Below are positions 17,227-24,962 of a stretch of 44,669 nucleotides of DNA, in pieces. The stretch's first letter is position 1, and each line of letters starts with the position of its first letter. The notes under the pieces are model-generated. The model was not told where the DNA came from and searched no databases. It worked only from the letters and a program-made list of their open reading frames with translations. The position numbers were made by a program, and so were the translations under genes. Where the stretch lies: contig JAZOOD010000030.1 of NCBI GenBank assembly GCA_045654805.1, positions 1 to 44,669 of the forward strand. The letters run 5' to 3'. This DNA is from CAZNKU01 sp045654805. GTDB lineage: Bacteria; Bacillota; Clostridia; Monoglobales; Firm-18.

Positions 17227-18380
17227 GCATAATTAATAAATTAAAAAGTCTGAGACATAAGGTTTTGATTAAAATCTATTCCGCATTACCTTTAAAAACA
17301 AACAAAATCATACTTTGGAGCAACGGTTTCAGGTCATACGGATGCAACCCGAAATATATTACGGAATATATATTAGAAAACTACCCAAACAAATTCGATA
17401 TTGTATGGGTTATTGACAATATAGTGGATATCCCGGAAAGTATTCCGCAAAATGTTCGTGTGGTAAGATACTTTTCAAAGGAATATCTTTTTGAGCTTCA
17501 CACAGCAGGGTTCGTTATTTGTAATGCAAGAACCCTTGACTCGTATTTATGGACAAAACGCAAAGGACAGGTATATATCCAGACATGGCATAGTTCTTTA
17601 AGGCTTAAAAACATAGAAAAGGACGCGGAAAAAACACTACCTGAAAGTTATATTCAGGCGGCAAAAGGCGATAGCGAAAAAATTGACTACATAATTTCAG
17701 GCTGCACTTTCAGTAGCCGTATATTCAAGAACTCATTCTGGTATGACGGCAAGATTTTGGAATGCGGAACACCAAGAATTGACTATCTGCTGAAGGAAGC
17801 CAACAAGAAAGTAATATTCCAAAAAACTGATTTTTCGGAGGAGTACAGATACATCTTATATTCCCCTACATTCAGGACAGACGATGCATATCAATACAAC
17901 GTTGATTTTGAAAAGCTTGTCCGTGTATGTGAGGAACAGTTTGGGGGAAAGTGGAAGGTTTTATACCGCCTGCATCCAAACTTGCTTTTCAGAATTAAGG
18001 AACAAACACTTCCTGATGTTTGCATAGATGTATGCAAGTATAGTGATATGCAGGAACTTATTGTAATCAGCGATTTTATGATTACTGATTATTCTTCATG
18101 CATGTTTGACATGATGTATATGAAAAAACCATGTCTTTTATATATGCCTGATTTTGAAGAATACACCGAAAGAGAAAGGACTTTGTACTTTAACATAAAG
18201 GAACTTCCATTCTTAAAGGCATATACAGAAGATGAGATGTTTGACGCTATTAAAAACTTTGACGGCGACAAATATGAGCACGACATTGAAAGCTTCTTGG
18301 GAACAATAGGTTCTTTTGAAAAGGGTACGGCGTGCCAGACTATAGCAGAATTGATTTCCAAGGAAAGTGAGAAATCATGA
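17223..18380 (+). CDS. CDP-glycerol glycerophosphotransferase (TagF/TagB-like)
   Basis: 385 residues of the Glyphos_transf family, which adds glycerol phosphate from CDP-glycerol to a lipid-linked acceptor or polysaccharide. Key positions are present: TWHSS with His123, YRLHPN with His251, and ITDYSSCMFD (about 287-296) with the acidic and serine residues that bind the donor phosphate. Shorter than full teichoic-acid polymerases, which have an extra N-terminal region, so it may be a primase-like or single-unit enzyme. GAGGG six bases before the ATG. The flippase gene overlaps its end, and a CDP-glycerol-forming enzyme follows, so the three form a pathway. Confidence 0.88.
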   Translation: MSIINKLKSLRHKVLIKIYSALPLKTNKIILWSNGFRSYGCNPKYITEYILENYPNKFDIVWVIDNIVDIPESIPQNVRVVRYFSKEYLFELHTAGFVICNARTLDSYLWTKRKGQVYIQTWHSSLRLKNIEKDAEKTLPESYIQAAKGDSEKIDYIISGCTFSSRIFKNSFWYDGKILECGTPRIDYLLKEANKKVIFQKTDFSEEYRYILYSPTFRTDDAYQYNVDFEKLVRVCEEQFGGKWKVLYRLHPNLLFRIKEQTLPDVCIDVCKYSDMQELIVISDFMITDYSSCMFDMMYMKKPCLLYMPDFEEYTERERTLYFNIKELPFLKAYTEDEMFDAIKNFDGDKYEHDIESFLGTIGSFEKGTACQTIAELISKESEKS

Positions 18381-19900
18381 GAATAGTAAGTTCTATAAAA
18401 AATATCGCCACAGGCCTTGTGGGCCAAATGATATTGCTTGTTACAAGTTTTATTACAAGAACGGTATTCATAAACATTCTTGGGTCTTCCTATCTTGGAG
18501 TAAGTGGCTTATTCAATAACATACTGTCTCTTTTATCTCTTGCAGAGCTTGGCGTTGGGCAGGCAATAACCTTTAGTCTTTATAAACCTATTGCAGAAAA
18601 CGATACTAAAAAAATAAGTAGCCTCATGGCTATTTACAAGAAGATATATACTGCGATATTCGTATTTGTTCTTGTTGCGGGTATGTCACTGGCACCGTTT
18701 TTGCAGTACATAATAAAGGATTTTAACGCCATACCTCATATTACGATTATATACATTTTATATGTTATCAACTCTGCATCTTCATATCTATTTGTATATA
18801 GAAACACCCTTTTAATAGCAAGCCAGAAAAACTATATCGTAAATCAGATATCATACATCTTCTCAATCGTGATGATGGTATTGCAGATTTTGGGTTTGGT
18901 TATATACAAAAACTATTTCGTTTACTTAATCACACAAATAACTGTTGTTATTACCCAAAACATAGTAACGGCAGTTGTTGTGGGTAGATTATATCCTGAA
19001 CTTAATACAAAGAATGCGCCAAAACTTGACGCGGAAGAAAAGAACAGTCTTATAAAAAATATAAAATCACTTATGATTTACAAGGTGGGAACGCTGGCGC
19101 TTAACTCTACCGACAATATTCTGATATCTACATTCGTGGGTATCGTAAAAGTCGGTTTGTATTCCAACTACACATTGATAAGCACATCGGTAACAGGCGT
19201 TCTGTCTACCATATTTGGAAACTTAACGGCAAGTATCGGAAATCTTAATGCCGTTGAAACCAAAGAGAAGAAGATAGACATGTTCAACATAATAAACCTG
19301 GCAACATTTTGGTTATATGGCGTATGCTCTATCTGTATGTTCTGCGTATCCAATGCATTTATAACTGCATGGATTGGTGAGGAATATTTGCTGTCATACA
19401 GGGAACTGTTCATAGTTGTGCTAAACGCATATGTTGCGGGCATGTTGTTCGCACCATTTAACTACAGACAGACAATGGGCCTGTTCGTTTACGGAAAGAT
19501 GCGACCGGTTATATCTGCTATAATCAACATAGTGGCGTCGGTTATACTTGGCAGAAAGTTCGGCCTTGAGGGTATCCTTTGGGGAACAATAATTGCGCGA
19601 GTTACAACAAATGTGTGGTTCGACCCATACATCGTATTCAGAAAAGGCCTTGAATCAAGCCCGAAGCACTATTTTGTTGACTACTTGGTAAAGTTTGTAC
19701 TGTTCTTGGGAACGGGAGCAATAGCATTTGTTGCATCTTCTGTTATTCCGGCTGCGGGAATGATATCGGTAGTTATAAAAGCTTTGGCGGCATTTATAGT
19801 ATCAAACATAATATTCCTTATTATATATGCAAAGTCAAAGGAATTTAACTATTTGAAAACAGTAGCTATGGGCTTTTTAAGAAAGAAACAGAGAGGATAA
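18377..19900 (+). CDS. Polysaccharide/teichoic precursor flippase (Wzx-like, MOP family)
   Basis: 507 residues with 13-14 predicted membrane segments, starting with the typical GLVGQMILLVTSFITRTVFI (residues about 12-31). It would flip a lipid-linked glycan to the outer face. Its ATG overlaps the stop of the transferase (ATGA), which shows tight coupling. Base composition of this cassette is slightly richer in GGC, GCG and CTT-type codons than the surroundings, consistent with separate acquisition. Substrate specificity cannot be read from sequence. Confidence 0.85.
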   Translation: MRIVSSIKNIATGLVGQMILLVTSFITRTVFINILGSSYLGVSGLFNNILSLLSLAELGVGQAITFSLYKPIAENDTKKISSLMAIYKKIYTAIFVFVLVAGMSLAPFLQYIIKDFNAIPHITIIYILYVINSASSYLFVYRNTLLIASQKNYIVNQISYIFSIVMMVLQILGLVIYKNYFVYLITQITVVITQNIVTAVVVGRLYPELNTKNAPKLDAEEKNSLIKNIKSLMIYKVGTLALNSTDNILISTFVGIVKVGLYSNYTLISTSVTGVLSTIFGNLTASIGNLNAVETKEKKIDMFNIINLATFWLYGVCSICMFCVSNAFITAWIGEEYLLSYRELFIVVLNAYVAGMLFAPFNYRQTMGLFVYGKMRPVISAIINIVASVILGRKFGLEGILWGTIIARVTTNVWFDPYIVFRKGLESSPKHYFVDYLVKFVLFLGTGAIAFVASSVIPAAGMISVVIKALAAFIVSNIIFLIIYAKSKEFNYLKTVAMGFLRKKQRG

Positions 19901-19905
19901 AGAAC

Positions 19906-20325
19906 GTGGAAAATAAAGTTATTGGCTATACTGCAGGTGTGTTTGATCTGTTTCATATCGGTCACTTGAACATACTTAAAAGAGCGAAAGAAAATTGCGA
20001 TTTTCTTATTGTTGCAGTAAGTACAGATGAACTTGTTCAGCAGTATAAGAACAAGACTCCTGTTATATGCTATGAAGAAAGAGTGGAGATTGTGAAAGCA
20101 ATTAAATATGTTGACATGGTAGTTCCACAGGAAAACCGAAACAAGGTAGAAGCTCTTGAAAAATACAACTTCCAAAAAATGTTTGTGGGAGATGACTGGA
20201 AGGGCACAGAATTTTTCATGTCTTTAGAACCAATCTTCAAAGAGCGCGGAGCAGAGATAGTGTACTTCCCATATACAAAGGGAACATCATCATCATTCTT
20301 AAAAGAAATATTATCAAAGATATAA
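19906..20325 (+). CDS. tagD: Glycerol-3-phosphate cytidylyltransferase
   Basis: 139 residues, the usual size of TagD/GCT. It joins CTP and glycerol-3-phosphate to make CDP-glycerol, the donor for the transferase at the start of this operon. The nucleotidyl-transferase motif GVFDLFHIGHLN (HIGH at 17-20) and the C-terminal KGTSSSFLKEI equivalent of the RTxGISTT motif are visible, as is MFVGDDWKG. GTG start five bases after the flippase stop. Some homologues act on other polyols, but the neighbour supports glycerol. Confidence 0.9.
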   Translation: MENKVIGYTAGVFDLFHIGHLNILKRAKENCDFLIVAVSTDELVQQYKNKTPVICYEERVEIVKAIKYVDMVVPQENRNKVEALEKYNFQKMFVGDDWKGTEFFMSLEPIFKERGAEIVYFPYTKGTSSSFLKEILSKI

Positions 20326-20346
20326 AAAAGTACGGGTAAACCGTAG

Positions 20347-20507
20347 TGAATGATGATAGTCTTGCTGGCTGATGCTTGGCGTGATACTACTATGATACTA
20401 AAAAATTGAGCAAAGTAAAATAATATGGAGATTAGAGAAGAAATACACGCTAGAATCCATAAAATACTAAACAAATAAGTTTAGTATTAAAGAAACTTTA
20501 TCGAGTG
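20347..20507 (+). repeat. Junction element family A, copy 2
   Basis: Lies 21 bases after tagD. Bases 20375-20504 are about 97% identical to 16889-17018, including the doubled TGATACTA and the hairpin AATACTAAAC/GTTTAGTATT (20463-20488). The promoter-like 5' part is missing and the tail is shortened by about 20 bases (GAGTGG joins directly to CTTGTGAG). Copies 1 and 2 are direct repeats bracketing the glycerol-phosphate cassette. Confidence 0.8.
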
Positions 20508-20548
20508 GCTTGTGAGTTGTTTAAAAACTGAATAAAATTAACGATAAG

Positions 20549-20578
20549 GAGTATAACTGATATGGTTATACTCTTTTT
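20549..20578 (+). terminator. Intrinsic terminator after junction element A2
   Basis: GAGTATAAC, seven-base loop, GTTATACTC, then TTTTT. A perfect nine-bp stem with a T-run; it would end transcripts from the tag cassette. Confidence 0.7.
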
Positions 20579-20589
20579 GTATACATAAA

Positions 20590-20778
20590 GAGTATAAATC
20601 CGGTAAATTCACCTATGCATAAGCGGAGTTCAATGCACGAACAAAAATTTATCAATCTGTCAATCCGTCATTCAATCCCGATGTGGAGTATATGAAAGAT
20701 CCTTTATCGAGAGATATTCCACCAGTAGATAATAGCTTATTTATACTTGCAAGAAAGCTTATTTTAGAAAGCAAGTAG
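20590..20778 (+). pseudogene. Decayed 3' fragment of the mobile-element exported-protein gene
   Basis: Sixty-two codons that match the end of the gene at 1689-2264 (for example FNPDVEYMKDPLSRDIP and DNSLFILARKLILESK). The 5' two-thirds are gone and codon 11 is TAA where the intact gene has GAA. It shows that a second element related to the mob region at the window start once ended here. Confidence 0.85.
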
Positions 20779-20791
20779 CGATAAAGAAAGT

Positions 20792-20825
20792 AAAAAGGTG
20801 TAGCTGTTCGTAGCTACACCTTTTT
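20792..20825. terminator. Bidirectional intrinsic terminator
   Basis: AAAAAGGTGTAGCT, six-base loop, AGCTACACCTTTTT: a perfect 14-bp stem with A-run and T-run on either side. It serves the remnant on the plus strand and the RHH gene that ends here on the minus strand. Confidence 0.85.
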
Positions 20826-21024
20826 ACTTACGAGTTGGTTTTACATTTACATCGGGGTTTATGTTTCCCTCAATTGCTCCGTTTGCATCTTCAAATGCTT
20901 TGATGTTTTCTCTGATTAAAACAAGAACATGACTGTTAACACTTCTGCCTTCATAATCAGCAACATAGGCAATTTTATTCAACATTTCTTCCTCGATTCT
21001 TATCGAAACACTCTTAATAGCCAT
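20824..21024 (-). CDS. Arc/CopG-type ribbon-helix-helix DNA-binding protein
   Basis: 66 residues. KSVSIRIEEEMLNKIAYVA supplies the beta-strand and first helix, and GRSVNSHVLVLIRENIKAFE the second helix of an RHH fold, which dimerises and binds operator DNA. The C-terminal 20 residues are polar and disordered. A TTGGAGTGA site precedes the ATG. It is alone on the minus strand next to a mobile-element remnant; it may be an orphan antitoxin or element regulator, as no toxin gene follows. Confidence 0.75.
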   Translation of the reverse strand: MAIKSVSIRIEEEMLNKIAYVADYEGRSVNSHVLVLIRENIKAFEDANGAIEGNINPDVNVKPTRK

Positions 21025-21131
21025 AAAATCACTCCAAAATAAATATATTATGTATTTATTTTATCGAAATTATATGGTATAATGCAGTAAATAGATATGC
21101 GGTATATCTATAATATTTTTATGGTGATGTT

Positions 21132-21752
21132 ATGGAAGATTTAAAATTACATAGTTGTTGTTTTTTCGGACATAGAAAGATTGATAAAACGCCCGAACTG
21201 ATAGAAAGACTTAAAAAAGAGATAGAAGTTCTAATTACAGAAAAAGATGTTTATGTTTTTTATTTTGGTAGCAAAAGCGAATTTGATGATTTATGCCATA
21301 AGGTTGTTACTGATTTGAAAGAAAAATATCCGCATATAAAACGAATATATGTCAGGTCGGCATTTCAACATATTCCCGATTGGTATGAGGATAGTTTACT
21401 TGAACATTATGAAGATACATACTTCCCGGAACACATGGACAAAGCGGGAAAGGCATCCTATGTAGAGCGAAATCAGGAAATGATAAATAAATCTGATTTT
21501 TGTATTGTGTACTACGACGAAAACTATGCACAGCCGAGAAGAAAAAACAACAAACGAGATTTATTTGATTATCAACCTAAAAGTGGAACAAAAGTTGCTT
21601 TAAACTATGCTATAAAAAAGGGAACTTGTATAAAAAATGTATTTACTCAATTGCAAGTAAAATGTAACGCCTGTAAGCAAATGGTGATTGTTATAAATAC
21701 ATTTATAAATATATTTTTCCCTAAAATCGTTGACGTGTATGTTGAAAAGTGA
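21132..21752 (+). CDS. SLOG-family (DUF1273-like) nucleotide-binding protein with atypical tail
   Basis: 206 residues. CCFFGHRKID (about 9-18) and FYFGSKSEFDDLC fit the SLOG Rossmann-like superfamily, whose members bind nucleotides or NAD-related ligands and often occur with phage and defence genes. The conserved part ends about residue 168 (SGTKVALNYAIKKG plus IKNVF, where relatives normally stop). The last 35 residues are hydrophobic and lysine-rich with no family match, and they overlap a strong promoter at 21730. The natural 3' end was probably replaced at a recombination junction. Start ATG with GGTGAT upstream. Confidence 0.65.
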   Translation: MEDLKLHSCCFFGHRKIDKTPELIERLKKEIEVLITEKDVYVFYFGSKSEFDDLCHKVVTDLKEKYPHIKRIYVRSAFQHIPDWYEDSLLEHYEDTYFPEHMDKAGKASYVERNQEMINKSDFCIVYYDENYAQPRRKNNKRDLFDYQPKSGTKVALNYAIKKGTCIKNVFTQLQVKCNACKQMVIVINTFINIFFPKIVDVYVEK

Positions 21753-21758
21753 TATAAT
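21730..21758 (+). promoter_or_regulatory. Promoter for the GGDEF gene
   Basis: TTGACG (21730-21735), 17 bases, TATAAT (21753-21758). It lies across the end of the SLOG frame. About 245 bases of leader separate it from the GTG of the GGDEF gene; I see no strong hairpin or riboswitch fold in the leader by eye. Confidence 0.65.
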
Positions 21759-22010
21759 GTTTGTTCATGTGGTTTCATCTATGAATCGGACAGTTGGTAC
21801 AAGTCTTATGAAAGGCAATTTCCCTACAACGATTAATTTGATAGATAATGCTACAAGAACAAAATTGCAGCAATACTTTAGAAATTTATGGAAGGTTTGT
21901 AATATTAGAAAATTGAGATTTTCAGGAAAATAGTCTATTTATCATCCACTGTTTTTCTATCTTGACTCAACACTACGATTATCACGCAAGGCAATAAAGG
22001 AGGAACTATT

Positions 22011-23153
22011 GTGGATAATACATTAGGAATTATAAGTGAAATATTTGTATTGGTATTTAACATACTGATATATATGCAGGTGACGGTGCCGAAAAATAAC
22101 GGCATTATAACAAAACTAATTATGTATGTAGGAAGTACACTGATTCTGTCGGTGTTTTTTGTTTGTACATACTTTCTGCGCTTTCCTGAAGCGTTGGCGT
22201 CGTTTGTTTTTGTAACACTTCCTTCGTTTATCCTTTTCTTTGCTTTGTCAAAGTACAAGGATTTCAGATTTTTTGTTACATTTTGCTTTCTTGATACGAC
22301 AACACTTATAATTACATTTTTTGCTAGATTTGTGGATATAGAATTCGGTCACGTTGCCGGCTCAGTTGCTTCAATAATTGTAATAGTTCTTATGTTGGTT
22401 ATATATATTAAAGGCAGACCTTTCTTTAAAAAATATAGAGAGTTGCTTAAAAATGTAAAAGATGGATGGGCTAGCATGGCACTTGCGACATTTATGATAT
22501 ATTTTCTGCTGATTTTTTCGGCTACATATCCTATGCCGCTTATTCAACGTACCGAATATCTTTTATCATATGCAGCATTGTCTGTTACATTGTTGACAGT
22601 ATATGTAGTTTTCATAATATCATTGATACAAAGAAAACAATTATGTGATTTAAATGAGCAACTTATTGATGAGAAAAAATGGCACAAAATTGCCTATGAG
22701 GATGCACTTACCGGTCTTAAAAACAGAATGGCATACATGGAGAATATCAATAATCTAGAGAGAAATTTACCAAAAGATAGCCGGGTATGTGTTATTATGA
22801 TAGATATTGATAATTTTAAAAATGTTAATGATACAATGGGACATAAGGCAGGGGATGAGCTTCTAAAAAATGTCGCTACTGCACTACGAAAAATCTTTTT
22901 TGATGTAGGGTGCGTGGTTTATAGAGTGGGCGGTGACGAGTTTGTGGTTATAGCCTTGGAAGTTGCTCCTGAATATTTAAAATCAATTATTGATAACATT
23001 AATAAAACAAAAGAGATCACAGAGCTTGGTTGCAGTGTATCTATAGGTTGTTCGGATGTTGATTTTTGTGAAAATAATGCATTTGAGCGCGCGTTTGCGA
23101 GAGCTGACGAAAAAATGTATATCCAGAAAACTGAGAAAAAAGCTGTTCTCTAA
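22011..23153 (+). CDS. Membrane-bound diguanylate cyclase (GGDEF protein)
   Basis: 380 residues: six hydrophobic segments in the first 205 residues (a sensor of unknown ligand), a short coiled linker, then a GGDEF domain with intact active site YRVGGDEF (GGDEF at 307-311), Asp265 for Mg2+, and DALTGLKNR and FKNVNDTMGHKAGD motifs. It should make cyclic di-GMP from GTP. The usual RxxD inhibitory site five residues before GGDEF is replaced by DVGC, so product feedback is probably absent. GTG start with AAAGGAGG ten bases upstream. No EAL or PilZ gene is near. Confidence 0.88.
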   Translation: MDNTLGIISEIFVLVFNILIYMQVTVPKNNGIITKLIMYVGSTLILSVFFVCTYFLRFPEALASFVFVTLPSFILFFALSKYKDFRFFVTFCFLDTTTLIITFFARFVDIEFGHVAGSVASIIVIVLMLVIYIKGRPFFKKYRELLKNVKDGWASMALATFMIYFLLIFSATYPMPLIQRTEYLLSYAALSVTLLTVYVVFIISLIQRKQLCDLNEQLIDEKKWHKIAYEDALTGLKNRMAYMENINNLERNLPKDSRVCVIMIDIDNFKNVNDTMGHKAGDELLKNVATALRKIFFDVGCVVYRVGGDEFVVIALEVAPEYLKSIIDNINKTKEITELGCSVSIGCSDVDFCENNAFERAFARADEKMYIQKTEKKAVL

Positions 23154-23239
23154 TTGGAATTTGTAGATAAATATAAACGAATGAGAAAGAGCTTTTATCA
23201 TCTACTCTCTGTTTGTTTTGGTTATATCAGATTAACCTC

Positions 23240-23433
23240 GTGAGTACAATTTGAGTACAAAAATTTCGGGAAATCAAATCACGACACAAAAAATCGTGAA
23301 ATCTGAATAATATAAACACGAAAAAACAGCAAGACACAATATGATTAACTTCCCGTAAGTCGAGTGGGAATAATAAAGTTTTTGTATCATATTGATTTAT
23401 TTTGCAGACAGTTGTTTAGACTGTCTGCATTTT
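23240..23433 (+). repeat. Junction element family B, copy 1
   Basis: Non-coding. It begins with GTGAGTACAATTTGAGTACA, continues through an AAATCACG/CGTG segment, has the shared tail GTCGAGTGGGAATAATA (23359-23375) and ends in the hairpin GCAGACAGT/ACTGTCTGC (23404-23429) with T-rich flank. About 88% identical by eye to 24526-24719 over the first 80 bases. It fills most of the 397-base gap between the GGDEF gene and the second Fic module. Confidence 0.75.
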
Positions 23434-23500
23434 CTATATTATTCATATTAGCATAATATTTTATAAAAATATTGTACTCAAACTATATTTGCAAACAATG

Positions 23501-23529
23501 TTGACATTGTTCTATTTGTGGTATATAAT
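23501..23529 (+). promoter_or_regulatory. Promoter of the second HTH-antitoxin/Fic operon
   Basis: TTGACA (23501-23506), 17 bases, TATAAT (23524-23529). The hexamers, spacing and the AAATGAGGTGTT ribosome-binding region match copy 1, while the spacer sequence differs. Confidence 0.8.
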
Positions 23530-23550
23530 ATTTATAAATGAGGTGTTAAT

Positions 23551-23922
23551 ATGGATGTACTGACAATAAAAGAAGCGAGTTTAATGTGGGGGATTTCTGT
23601 AAGAAGAATTACTGTTTTGTGTAACGAAGGCAGAATTGTTGGTGCAAAGAAAATTGCAGGAGCTTGGCTTTTGCCAAAAGATGCAGAAAAACCGGCTGAT
23701 GCAAGGATTAAATCAGGAAAATATACCGATTGGAGAAATAAAACAAATATGGCATCTAACGATTTTGAAAGTAATTTAAAGAATCTTAAAGGAACTTTTG
23801 CTGTTGAAAATATGACGGTTAGTGAGGAAAGTATTAAAAACCTCAAAAGAATTGACAGTGGTAAAGTAAGCTATACTGATGTAATCGAAGAATTGAAGCT
23901 TAAATATATGCAGAGGGTGTAA
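23551..23922 (+). CDS. HTH-VbhA-like Fic antitoxin, copy 2
   Basis: 123 residues, about 92% identical to the protein at 12978-13349. The HTH (LTIKEASLMWGISVRRI) and the Fic-inhibitory TFAVEN at 82-87 are unchanged; the differences cluster in the linker (RNKTNMASNDF against RNKSDMTSKNF). Many of the DNA differences are synonymous, so the copies are long diverged under selection rather than a recent duplication. Two bases separate it from the toxin gene. Confidence 0.75.
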   Translation: MDVLTIKEASLMWGISVRRITVLCNEGRIVGAKKIAGAWLLPKDAEKPADARIKSGKYTDWRNKTNMASNDFESNLKNLKGTFAVENMTVSEESIKNLKRIDSGKVSYTDVIEELKLKYMQRV

Positions 23923-23924
23923 CT

Positions 23925-24521
23925 ATGTTTTCAAAATACGATGTTTATACAACCACACAATCTAGCTATTGCTATCCTGATAGTAATGTGTTGAAAAACA
24001 AATTAAATATAAGAGATAACAAGCTTCTCAAAACTGCTGAAGAAGAAATTACGTTGATTAAGCAAATGGAGCTTTTCAAAAATCCCATTAAGGGTAATTT
24101 TTCAAAAGCACATCTTATGAATATACACAAGTTTATTTTTGAGGATATTTACTCTTTTGCAGGAAAAATCAGACGAGAGCAAATAAGTAAAGCGTATACG
24201 ATGTTTTATCCGCCGAATTTGATTGATAGAGAGCTTGATAAGGTGTTTGCCAAAATTAAAGAGAAAAATATGCTAAAGGAAACTGATGAGGAAAAGATTT
24301 TTGATAATTTAGCATATGTAATGGCGGAACTCAACATTATACATCCCTTTAGAGAAGGCAATGGACGTTCTATCCGTGAATTTATTCGCCTTATGGCAAA
24401 ACGCATGGGATATGACCTGAATTGGGGAAATGTAGACAAAGAGGAACTCTTAGAAGCATCAATATTGTCTGTTGATAACTATAATGTTCTGGTAAAGATT
24501 ATTCAAAATTGTGTTGAGTAG
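23925..24521 (+). CDS. fic: Fic-domain toxin, copy 2
   Basis: 198 residues with intact HPFREGNGR (140-148). About 92-93% identical to copy 1. Differences include Asp91 to Tyr in the flap strand (KAYTMFYPP) and a rewritten C-terminus (VKIIQNCVE), both places where target choice could differ. Active-site residues are conserved, so both toxins should be live. The stop codon is five bases before junction element B2, so this module is tightly bracketed by the two B repeats. Confidence 0.9.
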   Translation: MFSKYDVYTTTQSSYCYPDSNVLKNKLNIRDNKLLKTAEEEITLIKQMELFKNPIKGNFSKAHLMNIHKFIFEDIYSFAGKIRREQISKAYTMFYPPNLIDRELDKVFAKIKEKNMLKETDEEKIFDNLAYVMAELNIIHPFREGNGRSIREFIRLMAKRMGYDLNWGNVDKEELLEASILSVDNYNVLVKIIQNCVE

Positions 24522-24525
24522 TTTT

Positions 24526-24719
24526 GTGAGTACATTTTGAGTACAAAAATTATGGGAAATCAAATCACGGCATAAAAAATCGTGCAATTTGAAAAATATA
24601 ATCACGATAAGACAAGGGAAAACACAATGATTAACTTTCCCGAAGTCGAGTGGGAATAATACAAATTTAATTTATATTGTTTCATTTTGCAGACAGTTAT
24701 TTTAGCTGTCTGCATTTTT
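24526..24719 (+). repeat. Junction element family B, copy 2
   Basis: Starts GTGAGTACATTTTGAGTACA, has the shared tail GTCGAGTGGGAATAATA (24645-24661), and ends with the hairpin GCAGACAG/CTGTCTGC followed by ATTTTTG, which can terminate the fic transcript. Same orientation as B1, with the second Fic module between them. Confidence 0.75.
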
Positions 24720-24788
24720 GTTGTGGTGTTTAAATTATCTATATAAATAGTATCACCAACAAAAAATCAGCTTAAATGGGTGGGCTTG

Positions 24789-24863
24789 ATGAACAATATC
24801 AAAGCTCAAGTTGAAGAAATAATATATGCTGAAATCGTGTATGCGAGAAGAGAAGAAAAATGA
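24789..24863 (+). other. Short orphan reading frames in a 440-base gap
   Basis: After B2 the gap holds a 24-codon frame (MNNIKAQVEEII then YAEIVYARREEK) whose stop overlaps a 12-codon frame beginning MKKSVVFIILIG. The second looks like a beheaded signal peptide. Neither has a good ribosome binding site; they look like debris rather than genes. Confidence 0.3.
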
Positions 24864-24906
24864 AAAAATCTGTTGTGTTTATAATCTTAATAGGGTGAGA
24901 AAATAA

Positions 24907-24948
24907 AAACAAGGACACTTTTCTGCATTGAGAGAAGAGTCCTTGTTT
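24907..24948 (-). terminator. Terminator of the AraC-family gene
   Basis: AAACAAGGAC / GTCCTTGTTT outer stem with an inner CTTTTCT/AGAGAAG stem and six-base loop, 15 bases beyond the stop codon of the minus-strand gene. The A/T-runs on either side let it work in both directions. Confidence 0.8.
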
Positions 24949-24962
24949 ATTTTTGAATGAAA

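Noticed and set aside
21730..21933. 67-residue plus-strand frame after the SLOG gene
   Set aside because: Begins inside a promoter, lacks a ribosome binding site and has no recognisable features; treated as leader of the GGDEF gene.
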